A stretch of 64,000 nt of DNA. Source: Xestospongia muta (Eukaryota > Porifera > Demospongiae > Haplosclerida > Petrosiidae). The translations under genes were made by a program, and so were the position numbers. Positions 12,622 to 24,750 of this stretch are shown in pieces (the first letter of the stretch is position 1; each line of letters opens with the position of its first letter). The DNA is taken from assembly GCA_963693285.1 (NCBI GenBank), contig OY848919.1, positions 3,229,827-3,293,826 of the forward strand, written 5' to 3'. The notes beneath the pieces were generated by a model, which searched no databases, had not been told where the DNA came from, and saw only the letters and a program-made list of their open reading frames with translations.

Positions 12622-13717
12622 GATCTATACCTAGGCACGAGACAACCTCACAATTTAAACCACTGTTTTATTATAGATTTTAACAAGTTGATTTTTTTTA
12701 TAAACTTTGATCGAGAAATCATGTAGTTTACATAAATTTACATTTATGGGAAATGATAAAGCATTAATTTTAAAAACAATCCAATAGTGAAACAATAATT
12801 AATACGTATCACTTTCAGTTAATTTTTCTATATTTTTATTACTGTACTAACATTCACATACTCAAATAAAATGAAAAAATGTCAAATTTTGCTTTTAATT
12901 TTACATATAGGTTTGGTCTCATATAAGAGAGATTCATATTGAATAAAATGTCTGTTGTAAAAATCATATTACTGATAAGACTTTTATTTTGATAAGAAAG
13001 TATTTTAAAAGTTACAATTATTTATACTTAGTAAGAGTATGTTCTGGAAGGCTAAACATGCTTACAAAGAAATGAAAATTTCAAAAATAGTTTATTAAAT
13101 ATGGAGATGGCGGTAAAACATTTCAAACAAGCACAAAGTAGGAATGCTAGTATGGACATCTCTACACAGTAGCCACAATATCAAAGGTACAATGTCCATT
13201 TTGTCACAAACATTGTGGCAGAATTTGAGACAAACAATTCCAAGACGTCAAGTAAAAAACTGTTCAACTTAGCAAAAACATTATTACATTTTCAGGTATT
13301 ATTGTGGCTATAATACATTTACTGAAATAGCATTTACTGATGATGTTACTATGATTTTTATTATAATAGTCATATTCTGCTATCAATGCTAACTAACATT
13401 ATATGACAAACCCAAATACAGGGAACAGCGTTACATATATAAATGTGAATTGGTTGATCTGAAGTGTACTAAATTGTTGCAAACATTTCATATTTCTACC
13501 AAAAGACTACAAGTATAGGTAAAGTATCATCTTTGAATTCTGCTAATTTGATTGATTTTGGTTTAACAACTAACCAAGTGAATTTAAAGCATAAAACAAA
13601 AAAACAAACTAAAATAATTAAATAAAAATTAAAGTATAACGTTTTATGTGCTATACAAACTGTTAAATACAATAAACTAGTGTGAAATTAAGTCCAAATG
13701 TGAGAATGAGTAAAGCA
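12622..13717. other. Intergenic, no gene seen
   Basis: AT-rich sequence between the start of copy 3 and the end of copy 4. It does not match the other spacers by eye. It must hold the former promoter of copy 3 and the 3' UTR of copy 4. No ORF over 60 codons and no RNA gene were recognised. Confidence 0.5.
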
Positions 13718-16700
13718 TTATGGACTTATGAGGGGTTCACGATATTCAGAATAACTATCATCAAAAAATGAGGAGTCAAGGTCTTCTCTAAAATGTCTTT
13801 GATGTGACACTGGTTGTGATTTCTTAAGACATTGGGTCACTTTCTTTATTACATTTTTAACAACATTGATGTAACCTATAAAACGAGCTTGTTGTCCAGT
13901 AACTAACACTATATGATAGAACACAACTACAGAGAAAGTAAAAATCAGTGCGTATGCAAATATGATGTCAAATAATCCTGCTGTGAAAATATGTTTTTTA
14001 TTAATAAAGTACCAATTTGTCCATATAATAGTACCAAAGTTGATCATGACAAACAGATCTAAAATGTTAATGAGCTTGTTTTTGAAAGGTTTCAGAAAAG
14101 CTTGAACAATCATGAACCATGAATAAATAGGATGTGTAATAGTAAAAAGAAGGAAAAGACTTCTGCCACGATATATAGTATATATTATATAATGAAATAG
14201 TAACAGGAGTTGTCTAGCAGTAAACCAATATTGTTTGTTGTATTTATAAGGAGCATGGATAGCTTCATAAATTGGTCGAAGATATTCTCTTATCTTGTTA
14301 GATTTCATTAGTAGATGACCAGTTAGAATTATTAACATGTAAGGTATTAGAAAGATACCCACTATCACTGATGTTACTATCATTAACTTCATATGATTTG
14401 TGTCACCATATGTAACACTACCATCATTGTATCAAACATTTATCGGTTCATTCATAGTACTGTTGTATAATTGGACAGGTGTGAAAACATCAATAATTGC
14501 TAGCAATAATTTTGAGAAGGAGAGGTGTACAACAGTAACTAGTACTTGAACTGAGGAGTGAGCTGTCATGTTAGAAAGCCTCAGAGAAAAACGACTGAAG
14601 GTAATGAGGACAACAACTATCATCAGGAGATAAAGCGGGAATAGTAAGCTGAGACCAGCTTTCCATAATTCATTCATTCCATTGTAAAAACAAAGAGGAA
14701 AACCAAGATTCAGATTCATAATGGAAATTAAAAACATTGCCATTCTCATACCAAAGCTTATAGCTGAAGGACATTGACCAGATTTAATGGACAAAATGTC
14801 AAATAAACCAGTGTTAGCTAACTGAGCATAGAATATAATTCCATTGAGTGTACCAGTTGTTAATGTAAGTCTGAGAGCATATAACAGGTAAATAAGGACG
14901 GGACCAGCTACTGCATAGAGGACTAGTGTCCACAACCACCAGTTACTACATTGTCTACATTCTGTAGAACCAAACACTACACTGTAATTAACACCATTAA
15001 CAGTAGAACATTTACTACATAAAATCCCTTCTCTTTTGTTAAGACATAATGATGAAGTACTTGATAAATCCTTAGAAGTAAGAACAAACTTTTCTTCATC
15101 TGTGTAGTGAAAAACATTGAAGTCAGTGCCAGCATAACAATATCCATAATGGCAATATAAAGATAAAAGAAAAATTGAAGATGTCCTATTAACTAATTGT
15201 ACTGAGCCAGCCCATGAAGTATATGTTGGTCTGTTAAATGTTTTGGTATTAATGCTACAGTTGGGAGTGTAGCCATCAATATTTAGTAGGACATGTGAGC
15301 AGATACAAGATCCTATTAGATAACATAATTCAAAACCAGGTGGACAAGATTTCAACTTGATATCAACAATTGTTATATAAACAATACTGGGTATAGTAAA
15401 GAGTAGGGCTCCATCAGGTTTATCCAAAGTACTGTTGTCATTGGTATATATAGTTACATTAATGACAGTACAGTCATCAATTTCTCTTATAACTTGTGCA
15501 TTTTCTCTTTCTGAGAACCACCAGTTGATGTGTGTAAATGCTGAATGCTTTCTTTTCCTGACTGCTGCTATATTAATAATAGAATAACTGTGTTGTCCTA
15601 CAGCATCAATAGCAGCCACTGAAAAATTAATTGTCTGTCCAGGATAAGCATCAGATGAATATGGTATAATAGAATTATGTCTGTGACATATTGTCAGTTG
15701 TACTGGAGTAGTAGAAAGTTGAAAAGTATTATTTGGTGTATGAGTGAAGATAATGCTATAAATTTTCATAGCCTTTGTAGAATTAACCCAACTAAAATTG
15801 TTCATGTGACAGTTATACAACTTTGATGAAAAGACAGAGTTACCAGTGACTGTTGCTTTATTGTTTTCAAATAACACTGCTATATCATCATATTGTGTAG
15901 TGTTAACTTGAAATGTACAATATTTCACATCAGATCTACTGTTAAGATCATATACAGCTCCTCCACTAGTCAGAGCTGTATTGTTCGTAAAGTTAGCTCG
16001 AAGTCCTTGCGTCAGATAAATGAGACTATCTCCTGTTAACATAATAGCCGCTCCATTAATACTTGTGTTGTTTTGAAAGACTACATGTCCTTCTAAAGTA
16101 ATATCAGATTGAATTGCTTCTACAACAGTACCAACGTTGAGCAAAAAATGACTAGGATTAGTTGCTGATCCATTTATTATGATTCTGTTGATATTTATGA
16201 ATTTAAAGAGGCTGACTGGTAAAATCATTGATGAGATACCATTTCGATATGATAATCCATTGTTCAAAGCTTTGATAGATTCTAATATGAAGCACACGTT
16301 ATTTTTCCGTGATGCATATAAAATTGTGTAGATACAGGATCCAGACAGAGTAGATTTGTTTTTGCTAAAATAAACATGAGAAAATTTGAAAAACATTGGT
16401 AGGTTTTTAACACGTATCACAGCAATATAAACAACACCTAATTGATCTAATTGTTCATCTGCAAGGTAACTACCTAATAATGTAAACCTTACATTAATTA
16501 CTTGAAGAGGTTGGTATATTTTTCTGGTAGTCATTGATGATGACCTGGAGAGTTCATCAAAGAATAACACAAGACCACTTCCATGACATTTTCGAACATT
16601 GCCATTTGAGTCAAACTGTGAATTTTTAATAAGAGTCTGCGAGTGAGTGGATGTGTTTAAATGTAATACTAGCATTGCTCCTGCTAAAGAACCTATATTG

Positions 16701-17587
16701 CCTTTAAATATACATTGTAAAAAATCCATTTGAGCTTTAGTGTTCTTTCCAATGTAAAATATTGTAATTCCTGCAGCATTGATGACTGGTTTCTTGGACA
16801 ACATGTATTTTAAAGAATAGTAGAAACTTTTAATACACACATGTCCTGTTGGGGATGCTATAAAGTCAAAGTTGTATGAAAAAGTAGATCTTGTAATTAT
16901 TAACTTATATTGGTTTGTATAGGAGAGTGTTTTGAGTGAATCTTGATACATTAACAACACTCCACTACCAACACTGTACCGGTTTTTGTACTGTGCTACC
17001 GTTTCAACACCTTGTGAAGCAGTTATTGTAATAGTATCCAAAGTACCATTAGGTAAGTTAACAGCTACAATAGCAAACCCATAGTACTGGGATATACTCA
17101 CATCTCTCATAACAAGATAACTGATCTCAGTAAACACCAGTACAGCAGCATGATATTGTGTGAAGTAGACAAGAGAGCTAGTAGAGTTTATAATGTCAAG
17201 TTGTTTTTTACCAATAGTAGTAAGGTTAGCACCACAACCAGTAAATGTCACTCTCTGTAGAGTCAGACTACTATTTCCAGTGAACACAAATCCAATAGTT
17301 GGATGGGTAGTGTTAACATAAGTGGTCGAAATACATTGAATAGTAGCCATGGACTGTTTACATTGTATGGTAAGAGAGTAATTGGTATTAATGGTACACA
17401 AACTCCCATTACCACTAATATTGTAGAGAGTATCCAGGAGGAGAAGAGTAGTTTTACCACTGTAATTATAGTGATAACACAAGTATAACTGGAGGAGATG
17501 ATCTTGTGAAGTAATATTGATTACCTTATTACATTTACTACATATCAGTAGTAAGTGAAAGAGGAATACAAACATAAGCCACTTCAT
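13718..17587 (-). pseudogene. Array copy 4 (fourth subtype), full length except for one premature TGA
   Basis: ATG at 17587 to stop at 13718 spans 3870 bases, 1290 codons, exactly the family length. A single TGA at 14432-14434 (codon 1052) replaces the Trp of the NVWFNDG motif found in the other copies. The frame is open on both sides, with 1051 codons before it and the remaining membrane helices and SYSEYREPLISP tail after it. The signal peptide, beta-helix, cysteine neck (CPPGF, GSCICS, GYTPNC) and the first helices are intact. The truncated product would keep roughly four of nine helices. This could be a recent null allele, a sequencing error or a read-through gene. Its ectodomain shares blocks with gamma but is distinct from it. 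Confidence 0.85.
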
Positions 17588-18023
17588 GTTGTTAGTGAAT
17601 TATTCAAGCACAAACTTCACAGATTAAACTAAAACTTAGATTGTTTAGGTTTTTTATGATCAGTAATGAAGAATATTTACACAATGACAGTTTATACAAA
17701 GTTAACACCTAAGGAAAAGTTAATGTAAGTTAATTAAAAAATGTTTATTTTATGCAATTGTCATGTTAGGTATTAATCTTGCATAAATTATAAATATTAT
17801 AATGTACAAAAAGAGTTAATATTAAAGTTACTTTTCAAAAAAATATAATAATTGTTACAGTAAATACTTTAAATTAACTCATGCCACAGAACCTATGCTC
17901 TTTGATATTAATTGCATTATCATAAATAATTATATTTTATAAACAATCTTATTATTTCTTGTTTATTACAAAATTGATCATTAATATTATCAACAAACTA
18001 CTAAAGGGACATCTTTAGGGTTA
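17588..18023. other. Intergenic, no gene seen
   Basis: AT-rich 5' flank of copy 4. No coding or structured feature is recognised. Confidence 0.4.
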
Positions 18024-18540
18024 TTGCATAATTGGACTATCAAAGATTGTTTGTAATAAATTTAAAGGAAATATGTACAACAAATTAATTGAATGGATTG
18101 AAGAATGATCTGTTCTGTTGGAAAGCCTTAGAAGAAACATTAGAAGATAACAAGGACAACAATTTTTGTCAGGATAAATTAGAAAGAGTAAACTGAGATC
18201 AGCTTTCCACAACTCACTTTACTCCATTGTAAAACATAGAGGAAAACAAGATTCAGATTCACAATAGAAATTATAAACAGTGCTACATTCATACTATACT
18301 TTATAGCCCAATTACATTGATTAACATTAATAGACAGAACATCATTTATCCAGGATTAGCTATATTCCATTGAGTGTCCATTTGTTAATGTAAGCCTGAG
18401 GCACACAACAAGTAAATGGGGGAGGGACTAGCTACAATATAGAGGATTAGTGTCCACAACCACTAATTAGTACATTGTCTACATTCTGTAGAACCAAACA
18501 CAACACTGTAGTTTGTAAAACAATTCCCACATATCCGATC
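18024..18540 (-). pseudogene. Old relic of the membrane domain of an array gene
   Basis: On the minus strand this matches, with many substitutions and small deletions, the family segment from the cysteine neck (Trp-rich NWWLW region near 18460) through the fourth and fifth helices. The positions agree with plus-strand landmarks such as the block preceding 'gaaagccttag' at 18120 and the 'gtccacaaccac' at 18450. No frame survives for more than about 60 codons. It is much more decayed than the other dead copies, so the array has been turning over for a long time. Confidence 0.75.
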
Positions 18541-19510
18541 AAAAATGAATTTTAATCTACTTTGGTTCCACCTACTAATTAATTGCTATGGATACTTCCC
18601 TAATTAAGTTCACCTGTCACCACCAAAGTTAGTCCTTGTGGTTTAATCATCTTCAAATACGGATTTCTCTGATTCTATCTTTAATACAGGGCCTCCTTTA
18701 ACTATCTCTGATCTATATATAGCCAGATTCTGTTAATGATTCAGGAGGTTCCAGTTTGATGAAGTAGCGGCCACAGCAATTGGAACCATTACCAATGAGT
18801 GTGACAAAAAAGAGAAGAAAGAAGAAAACTAAAAGAAGTGACTCAAGAAATGAAGATACTCAGAGTAATTATAATTGCATGCAATAAAAATGATTACACT
18901 ACTAGCGACCTGACACATCCACTCAAGTAGAAAAGAGCAGCTGTGCCTATTGTCCTATAGTGCATCCATATTTTGAAGTTATTCAGGCCACATACAATGG
19001 CAAAGTATGGACTTCCTAATACCCAATAATTAATAATTTTCCAAATAATTTTAAATATGTGTATCGATTACTGAGGAATAGTCGATTTATGAAAAGTATA
19101 TAACTTTTTTGCAAATTTAGATGCCACAGCTGGTTCCACAATAAACCAAATGGATGAATCCTACTTGAATGTATTATGAGCTCACCTTGATCCTATCACA
19201 TCTTCAATACCTCCTCCAGATGAATGGCCAAGAATACTATTGTATAAGAATATTTATATCAAAAAGTGTAGAATGTCAACAAATCATTATTTTCTGTTTA
19301 ACTACATAAAATAGTTGATCACTACAATAGATATAAAGTAAAATGTTCAGTTTTTATTATTGCTTAAAAAGAAAAATTAAACAAAACGTTTTATTATAAT
19401 AACTCCAGATTACTTATATTAATGAAACAACCATTGTATAAAAAAGATATAAATTATATAACAAGTAAAAGAAATGTTCACATTCATATTGTAACTAATA
19501 TACAAATTTG
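18541..19510. other. Intergenic, unassigned, with an 80-bp segment shared with 31950-32035
   Basis: Sequence downstream of copy 5. About 80 bases at 19141-19220 recur at 31955-32035, and 19240-19500 matches 33560-33812 (gamma 3' flank). The part at 18541-19130 has slightly higher GC but I recognise no gene in it. Confidence 0.45.
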
Positions 19511-22500
19511 TTACGGACTCATAAGTGGCTCACGATATTCAGAATAGCTATTATCAAAAAATGAGGAGTTAATGTCTTCTCTAAAATGTCTACTATGTGA
19601 CACCGGCTGAGAGTTTGCATTAAGACAATGAGTCATTTTCTTCATTAGTCTTTGAACAACATTGATATAACCTATAAAACGAGCTTGTTGTCCAGTAACT
19701 AACACTATATGATAGAACACAACTACAGAGAAAGTAAACATCATTATATATACAAATATGGTATCAAATACTGCTGCTGAGCAAAAGTGTTCCTCATCAA
19801 TAAAATACCAATTAGTACATATAAACATACCATAGTTGGCCATGACAAAAAGATCTAAAAGGTTTATTATCTTGTTCTTAAATGGTCTTAGATGAGCTTG
19901 AACAGCAACAAACAAAAAATAAATGGGTAGAGCAATAGAGAAAGGAAATAAAAGATTTTTGCCACGATAGATGGTATACAATATATAAAAAAATATCAAT
20001 AAGAGTTGTCTAGCAGTAAACCAATATTGTTTGTTGTATTTATAAGGAGCATGGATAGCTTCATATATTGGTCGAAGATATTCTCTTATCTTGTTAGATT
20101 TCATTAGTAGACGACCAGTTAGAATTATTAACATGTATGGTATTAGAAAGATACCCACTATCACTGATGTTACTATCATTAACTTCATGTGATTTGTGTC
20201 ACCATATGTAACACTACCATCATTGAACCATACATTAAGTGGATCATTTATATTACTGTATAATTGGACAGATATGAAGACATCAAAGAGTGCTAGTAGT
20301 AATTTTGAGAAGGAAAGGTGTACAACAGTAACCATTATTTGAACTGAGGAGTGAGCTATTTTGCTAGAAAGCCTTAGAGAACAACGACTGAGGATAATGA
20401 GGACAACAACTATTGTCAGGAGATAGAGTGGAAATAGTAAACTGAGACCAGCTTTCCATAACTCTGTCATTCCATTGTAAAAACATAGAGGAAAACCAAG
20501 ATTCAGATACATAATAGAAATTAAAAACATTGCTACTTTCATACCATACATCATAACCCAATTACATTGACTTGAAAGAAGATCAAATAAGCCAGCATTA
20601 GCAGCTTGAGCATAGAATATAATTCCATTGAGTGTACCAGTTGTTAACGTAAGTCTGAGAGCATATAACAAGTAAATAAGGAGGGGACCAGCTACTGCAT
20701 AGAAGACTAGAGTCCACAACCACCAGTTACTACAGTGTCTACATTCTGTAGACCCAAACACTACACTGTAGTTAACACCATTAACAGTAGAACATTTGCT
20801 ACACAAACGTCCTTCTCTGTTGTTTAGACACAATGATGAAATCACTAAAAGGTCTTTAGTGGCAATTACAAAGGAATTTTTTCTGTACTGAAAAACATTG
20901 AAAATTTTTGCACTGTTACAGTATCCATGTGGACAATGCAATGCAAAGAGAAAGACTGTTGATTTTTCATTGCTAATTCCAGCCCATGAATTTGATTTAA
21001 TTGGCCTGTTAAATGTTCTAGTATTGATACTACAGTTAGGAGTGTAGCCACTAATATTTAATGATGATAAAATACGAGAGCAAATGCATGAACCAGTTTG
21101 AAAGCTCAGTTCAAAACCAGGTGGACAAGATTTTAAATGTATATTAACAACTGTTATATTAGCAATATTGGGAACAGTGAATAGTAGGGCACCATATTTG
21201 GGTATGTCCAATGTACTGGTATCATTGGTATGAATTGTTATATTAATGAGAGTACAGTCATCACTTTCTCTAATAACTTGAGTATCTTCTCTCTCTGAAA
21301 ACCACCAGTTGATGTATGTGAACCCAGTAAGTTTTTCTTTTCTAACTAGTGCTATGGTAACAATTGAATAACTGTGGTATCCTACAGCATCAATAGCAGC
21401 CACTGAAAAATTAATAGTCTGTCCAGGATAAGTACTTAATGTATTAAATATTGTAGAATTATGGCAATTAACTAACTTTATTGGAGTAGTAGAAAGTTGA
21501 AAGGCATCATTTGATATAAAAATGAAAGTAGCATTGTAAATTTCTGTAGCCATTTTGGAATTAATCTTATTATTACACATAAGGCAATCATATAATTTTG
21601 GTGAAAAGACAGAGTTACCAGTGACTGTTGCTTTATTGTTTTCAAATAACACTGCTATATCATCATACTGTGTAATGTTAACTTGAAATGTACAGTGTGT
21701 CTTGTCAAATGGACTGCTAATATCATATATAGCTCCTCCACTAGATAGAGCTTTGTTATTTGTAAAGTTAGCTCGAAGTCCTTGAGTGAGATGAATGAGA
21801 CTATCTCCTATTAACATAATAGCACCTCCATTAATACCTGTGTTGTTGTTAAAGAGTATATGTCCCTCTAGAGTAATATCAGATCGAATAGCTTGTATAA
21901 CTGTACCAAAGTTAAAAGAAAAATTACTCGGGTTATCTGAGTATCCTTTTATTATGATACTGTTTATATATAAAAATTTGAAGAGGCTGGCTGGTAAAAA
22001 AGTTGACAACACGATATTTTCATTTAATATCCCATTTTTGTATGCTTTAATAGATTCCAATAAAAAAGATATTTTATTCTTCTCTGTTGATGGAAATGAA
22101 ACTGCATAGATACAAGATCCAGATATTGATGCTTGGTTACCCTTAAAGATAACATGAGAAAATTTGAAACACATTGGTATTTCTTTAACATTCTTGACAG
22201 CAATAAAAACAACACCTAGTTGATTGTTTGTGTATAAAACATTTCTATATGAGAATGTAAATTGAACGCTAATTAGCTGTAGAGGACAATATGTTTCATC
22301 AGTAGCAATTGATGATGACTTGGAAAGCCTATCAAAGAATAACACAAGACCACTTCCATGACATTTTCGATCACTCCCATTTGAGTCAAACTTTGAATTT
22401 GTAATAACAATCTGTGAATGTGTTACCGAATTTAGATATAATACAAGTATTGCTCCTGCTATAGAACCAAGACTGTCACTGAATTTACAATGTGATATAT

Positions 22501-23359
22501 CAATGTTGGTTTTGACATTCTTTCCGATGTTAAATATTGTAAGTCCTGCAGCATTGATGACTGGTTTATGAAAATCTTTGCGTATAGAAGAATTGTATAG
22601 ATCTGTAACACACACATATCCGTAGGAGGCTATGTAATCAAAATTGTATGAAAAAGTAGAATTTGTAATTATTAACTTATATTGGTTTGTATAGGAGAGT
22701 GTTTTGGGTAATTCTTGATACATTAACAGCACTCCATTACCAACACTGTACCTATTTTTGTGCTTTGCTACCGTTTCAACACCTCGTGAACCAGTTATTT
22801 TAATAGAATCCAAAGTACCATTAGGTAAGTTAACAGCTACAATAGCAAACCCATAGTACTGGGATATACTCACATCTCTCATAACAAGATAACTGATCTC
22901 AGTAAACACCAGTACAGCAGCATGATATTGTGTGAAGTAGACAAGAGAACTGGTAGAGTTGATAATGTCTAGTTGTTCCTTATCAAGTGTAGTAAGGTTA
23001 GCACCACAACCAATAAATATCACTCTCTGTAGAGTCAGACTACTGTTTCCATTGAAGGCAAATCCAATAGTTGGATGGATAGTGTTAACATAAGTGGAAG
23101 AGATACATTGAATTGTAGCCATTGATTGGTTACCTTGTATAATAAGTGAGTAGTTGGTATTAATGGTACACCAACTCCCTTTACCACTAATATTGTAGAC
23201 AGTATCCAGAAGGAGAAGAGTAGTGTCACCAGTGTAATTATAGTGATGACACAAGTATAACTGGAGGAGATGATCTTGTGAAGTAATATTGATTACCTTA
23301 TTACATTTACTACATATCAGTAGTAAGTGTAAGAGGAGTACCAACATAAGCCACTTCAT
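19511..23359 (-). CDS. Array copy 5 (gamma type): intact beta-helix multi-pass membrane protein
   Basis: Single exon of 1282 codons, ATG 23359, stop at 19511. Signal peptide about 1-19. Residues about 20-740 are an asparagine-rich extracellular beta-helix with GGAI/FxxN-like repeats (for example FTNNKALSSGGAI, about 530-542) and many N-glycosylation sequons. CPPGF at about 745 opens a cysteine module running to about 876 (GSCIC, GYTPNC, LCSKC, CRHCSNWW). Hydrophobic segments lie at about 881-903, 939-961, 970-992, 1001-1030, 1059-1085, 1112-1132, 1136-1157, 1164-1186 and 1194-1222. The basic loops around 1083-1111 and 1158-1163 place the C-terminal tail inside. An extra hydrophobic stretch at 910-928 is probably not a crossing. 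The loop EYLRPIYEAIHAPYK resembles a motif I associate with multi-pass proteins of many invertebrates. Likely a surface receptor or channel-like protein; function unknown. Confidence 0.85.
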   Translation of the reverse strand: MKWLMLVLLLHLLLICSKCNKVINITSQDHLLQLYLCHHYNYTGDTTLLLLDTVYNISGKGSWCTINTNYSLIIQGNQSMATIQCISSTYVNTIHPTIGFAFNGNSSLTLQRVIFIGCGANLTTLDKEQLDIINSTSSLVYFTQYHAAVLVFTEISYLVMRDVSISQYYGFAIVAVNLPNGTLDSIKITGSRGVETVAKHKNRYSVGNGVLLMYQELPKTLSYTNQYKLIITNSTFSYNFDYIASYGYVCVTDLYNSSIRKDFHKPVINAAGLTIFNIGKNVKTNIDISHCKFSDSLGSIAGAILVLYLNSVTHSQIVITNSKFDSNGSDRKCHGSGLVLFFDRLSKSSSIATDETYCPLQLISVQFTFSYRNVLYTNNQLGVVFIAVKNVKEIPMCFKFSHVIFKGNQASISGSCIYAVSFPSTEKNKISFLLESIKAYKNGILNENIVLSTFLPASLFKFLYINSIIIKGYSDNPSNFSFNFGTVIQAIRSDITLEGHILFNNNTGINGGAIMLIGDSLIHLTQGLRANFTNNKALSSGGAIYDISSPFDKTHCTFQVNITQYDDIAVLFENNKATVTGNSVFSPKLYDCLMCNNKINSKMATEIYNATFIFISNDAFQLSTTPIKLVNCHNSTIFNTLSTYPGQTINFSVAAIDAVGYHSYSIVTIALVRKEKLTGFTYINWWFSEREDTQVIRESDDCTLINITIHTNDTSTLDIPKYGALLFTVPNIANITVVNIHLKSCPPGFELSFQTGSCICSRILSSLNISGYTPNCSINTRTFNRPIKSNSWAGISNEKSTVFLFALHCPHGYCNSAKIFNVFQYRKNSFVIATKDLLVISSLCLNNREGRLCSKCSTVNGVNYSVVFGSTECRHCSNWWLWTLVFYAVAGPLLIYLLYALRLTLTTGTLNGIIFYAQAANAGLFDLLSSQCNWVMMYGMKVAMFLISIMYLNLGFPLCFYNGMTELWKAGLSLLFPLYLLTIVVVLIILSRCSLRLSSKIAHSSVQIMVTVVHLSFSKLLLALFDVFISVQLYSNINDPLNVWFNDGSVTYGDTNHMKLMIVTSVIVGIFLIPYMLIILTGRLLMKSNKIREYLRPIYEAIHAPYKYNKQYWFTARQLLLIFFYILYTIYRGKNLLFPFSIALPIYFLFVAVQAHLRPFKNKIINLLDLFVMANYGMFICTNWYFIDEEHFCSAAVFDTIFVYIMMFTFSVVVFYHIVLVTGQQARFIGYINVVQRLMKKMTHCLNANSQPVSHSRHFREDINSSFFDNSYSEYREPLMSP

Positions 23360-24750
23360 GTTGTCAGTGAATATAGTTGATTAAGATATAAAAGTAACTT
23401 TGCAACTAGTCTGTTCTGATTTTTATAAACTTGGACATTGAATATTTTTACACGAAGAGTTTTCATCAAGGGAAATGAAACGGTATTATTTTAAAACAAT
23501 GTAATTGTGAAAGAACAACAGATAGGTGTCACTTTCAGTCGGCTTTCTAGTATTAATTGTAATAATATACTATAATTTCATGAAAATATTTTCATCTTAT
23601 TGTCTGCTTTTTATTAGACTATGTAGGTTTGGAAGAGATTCACAATGAGTTATATTAAAATTATTAATAAATTTTGAAACAAATATTTTGTTAACAGTTA
23701 TATTATTAAACTCTCTCTTACAAGTGATTGAGATAAAGACCTATGAGAATATTGTGTATTATTATTAAACAAATCCTATTATGTATTTTAAAAATAAAAT
23801 ATAATTTTATTTAGTAATACAAAGTGAATGATTTATGCATTATTAATTGCTTATTGTCTAATTATATCTCTAAACAATGTGAATATCTCATAACAAATTG
23901 ACTAAATAATCATAAAACACTACTTCTATATCAAAAATAAAAAATTAGATACTGTATTACTTTGTAACAAATATATCTAGCTGATCTATACAAAGTGATT
24001 CTTGTGGAAAAAATTAATGTATAATGTATAGACAGTGTACGCCTCAGTCAGCCTACACTTCATCAGTCAATTTTAAATACTTTTCAAGAATATAAAATCG
24101 ATTTAGCTTGAGACTTGAGTCTATAAAGCTAATTAATGACAATCATAATAGATTATAATTAAGACTTACTCAACTCTCTAAAGTCATTTCTAAGAATGAC
24201 AATTTTTTGAACTGGTGCCTAATACAAGTATTATAATTATTGTTTTGATTATAAAATATCTTTTAAATACCCTTCTTGAATTGGTAATAACTCAGTCAGT
24301 AGCAGCATTAATTCCTTTTTAAATAGCATAGTACACTGTGTCATCTTTCTTGTCGATGACTTGAGATATGTAGTAGAAGAGGACCCTAGGGCTGAAATGA
24401 TAGTTTCAGGAATGAGAGCATCAGATGGAGCACACCTTTTTGGGAGGCAACAGCAAAGCTGAAAGACTTTTGTATATATACCACTCCCCTAATAATAAAC
24501 AATTTATCCTAAATATTCCATGTACACACAAATCAAACTAATAAGTCTACATAATATATTAGTAAGACTATCAATATATCAATATATCTACCTTTTAAAT
24601 AATTAATATAGTAAATGTACAAATGTTAAAATTAGATTAACATACTGCTCAAATTAAAAGAATAATAAAAAGTATTAATGAAACAAAATGCACACACACA
24701 TATAATATATAATGAACAACAACTTTAATATAGAATAAATTTGAGAAGAT
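23360..24750. repeat. Gamma 5' flank and alpha 3' flank, duplicated at 37653-39034
   Basis: This 1.39-kb spacer is nearly identical to the spacer between copies 8 and 9, and its alpha-side end recurs downstream of copy 11 (51720-51968). It must contain the gamma promoter. An ATTAAA on the minus strand (24724-24729) about 25 bases past the alpha stop is a plausible polyadenylation signal. The block at about 24295-24480 is less AT-rich than its surroundings and equally preserved in both copies, but no gene is recognised in it. Confidence 0.7.

Noticed and set aside
14432..14434. Selenocysteine at the TGA of copy 4
   Set aside because: Other copies have tryptophan, not cysteine, at this place, and no SECIS-like element was seen.
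21795..22109. Plus-strand ORF of 104 codons, repeated at 36088-36402
   Set aside because: Antisense to the constrained ectodomain of gamma genes; preserved only because the genes are duplicated.
19511..23359. Bacterial (chlamydial Pmp-like) origin of the beta-helix
   Set aside because: GGAI/FxxN-like repeats are similar, but the protein has a eukaryotic-style multi-pass membrane domain instead of an autotransporter barrel, and base composition matches the neighbourhood.
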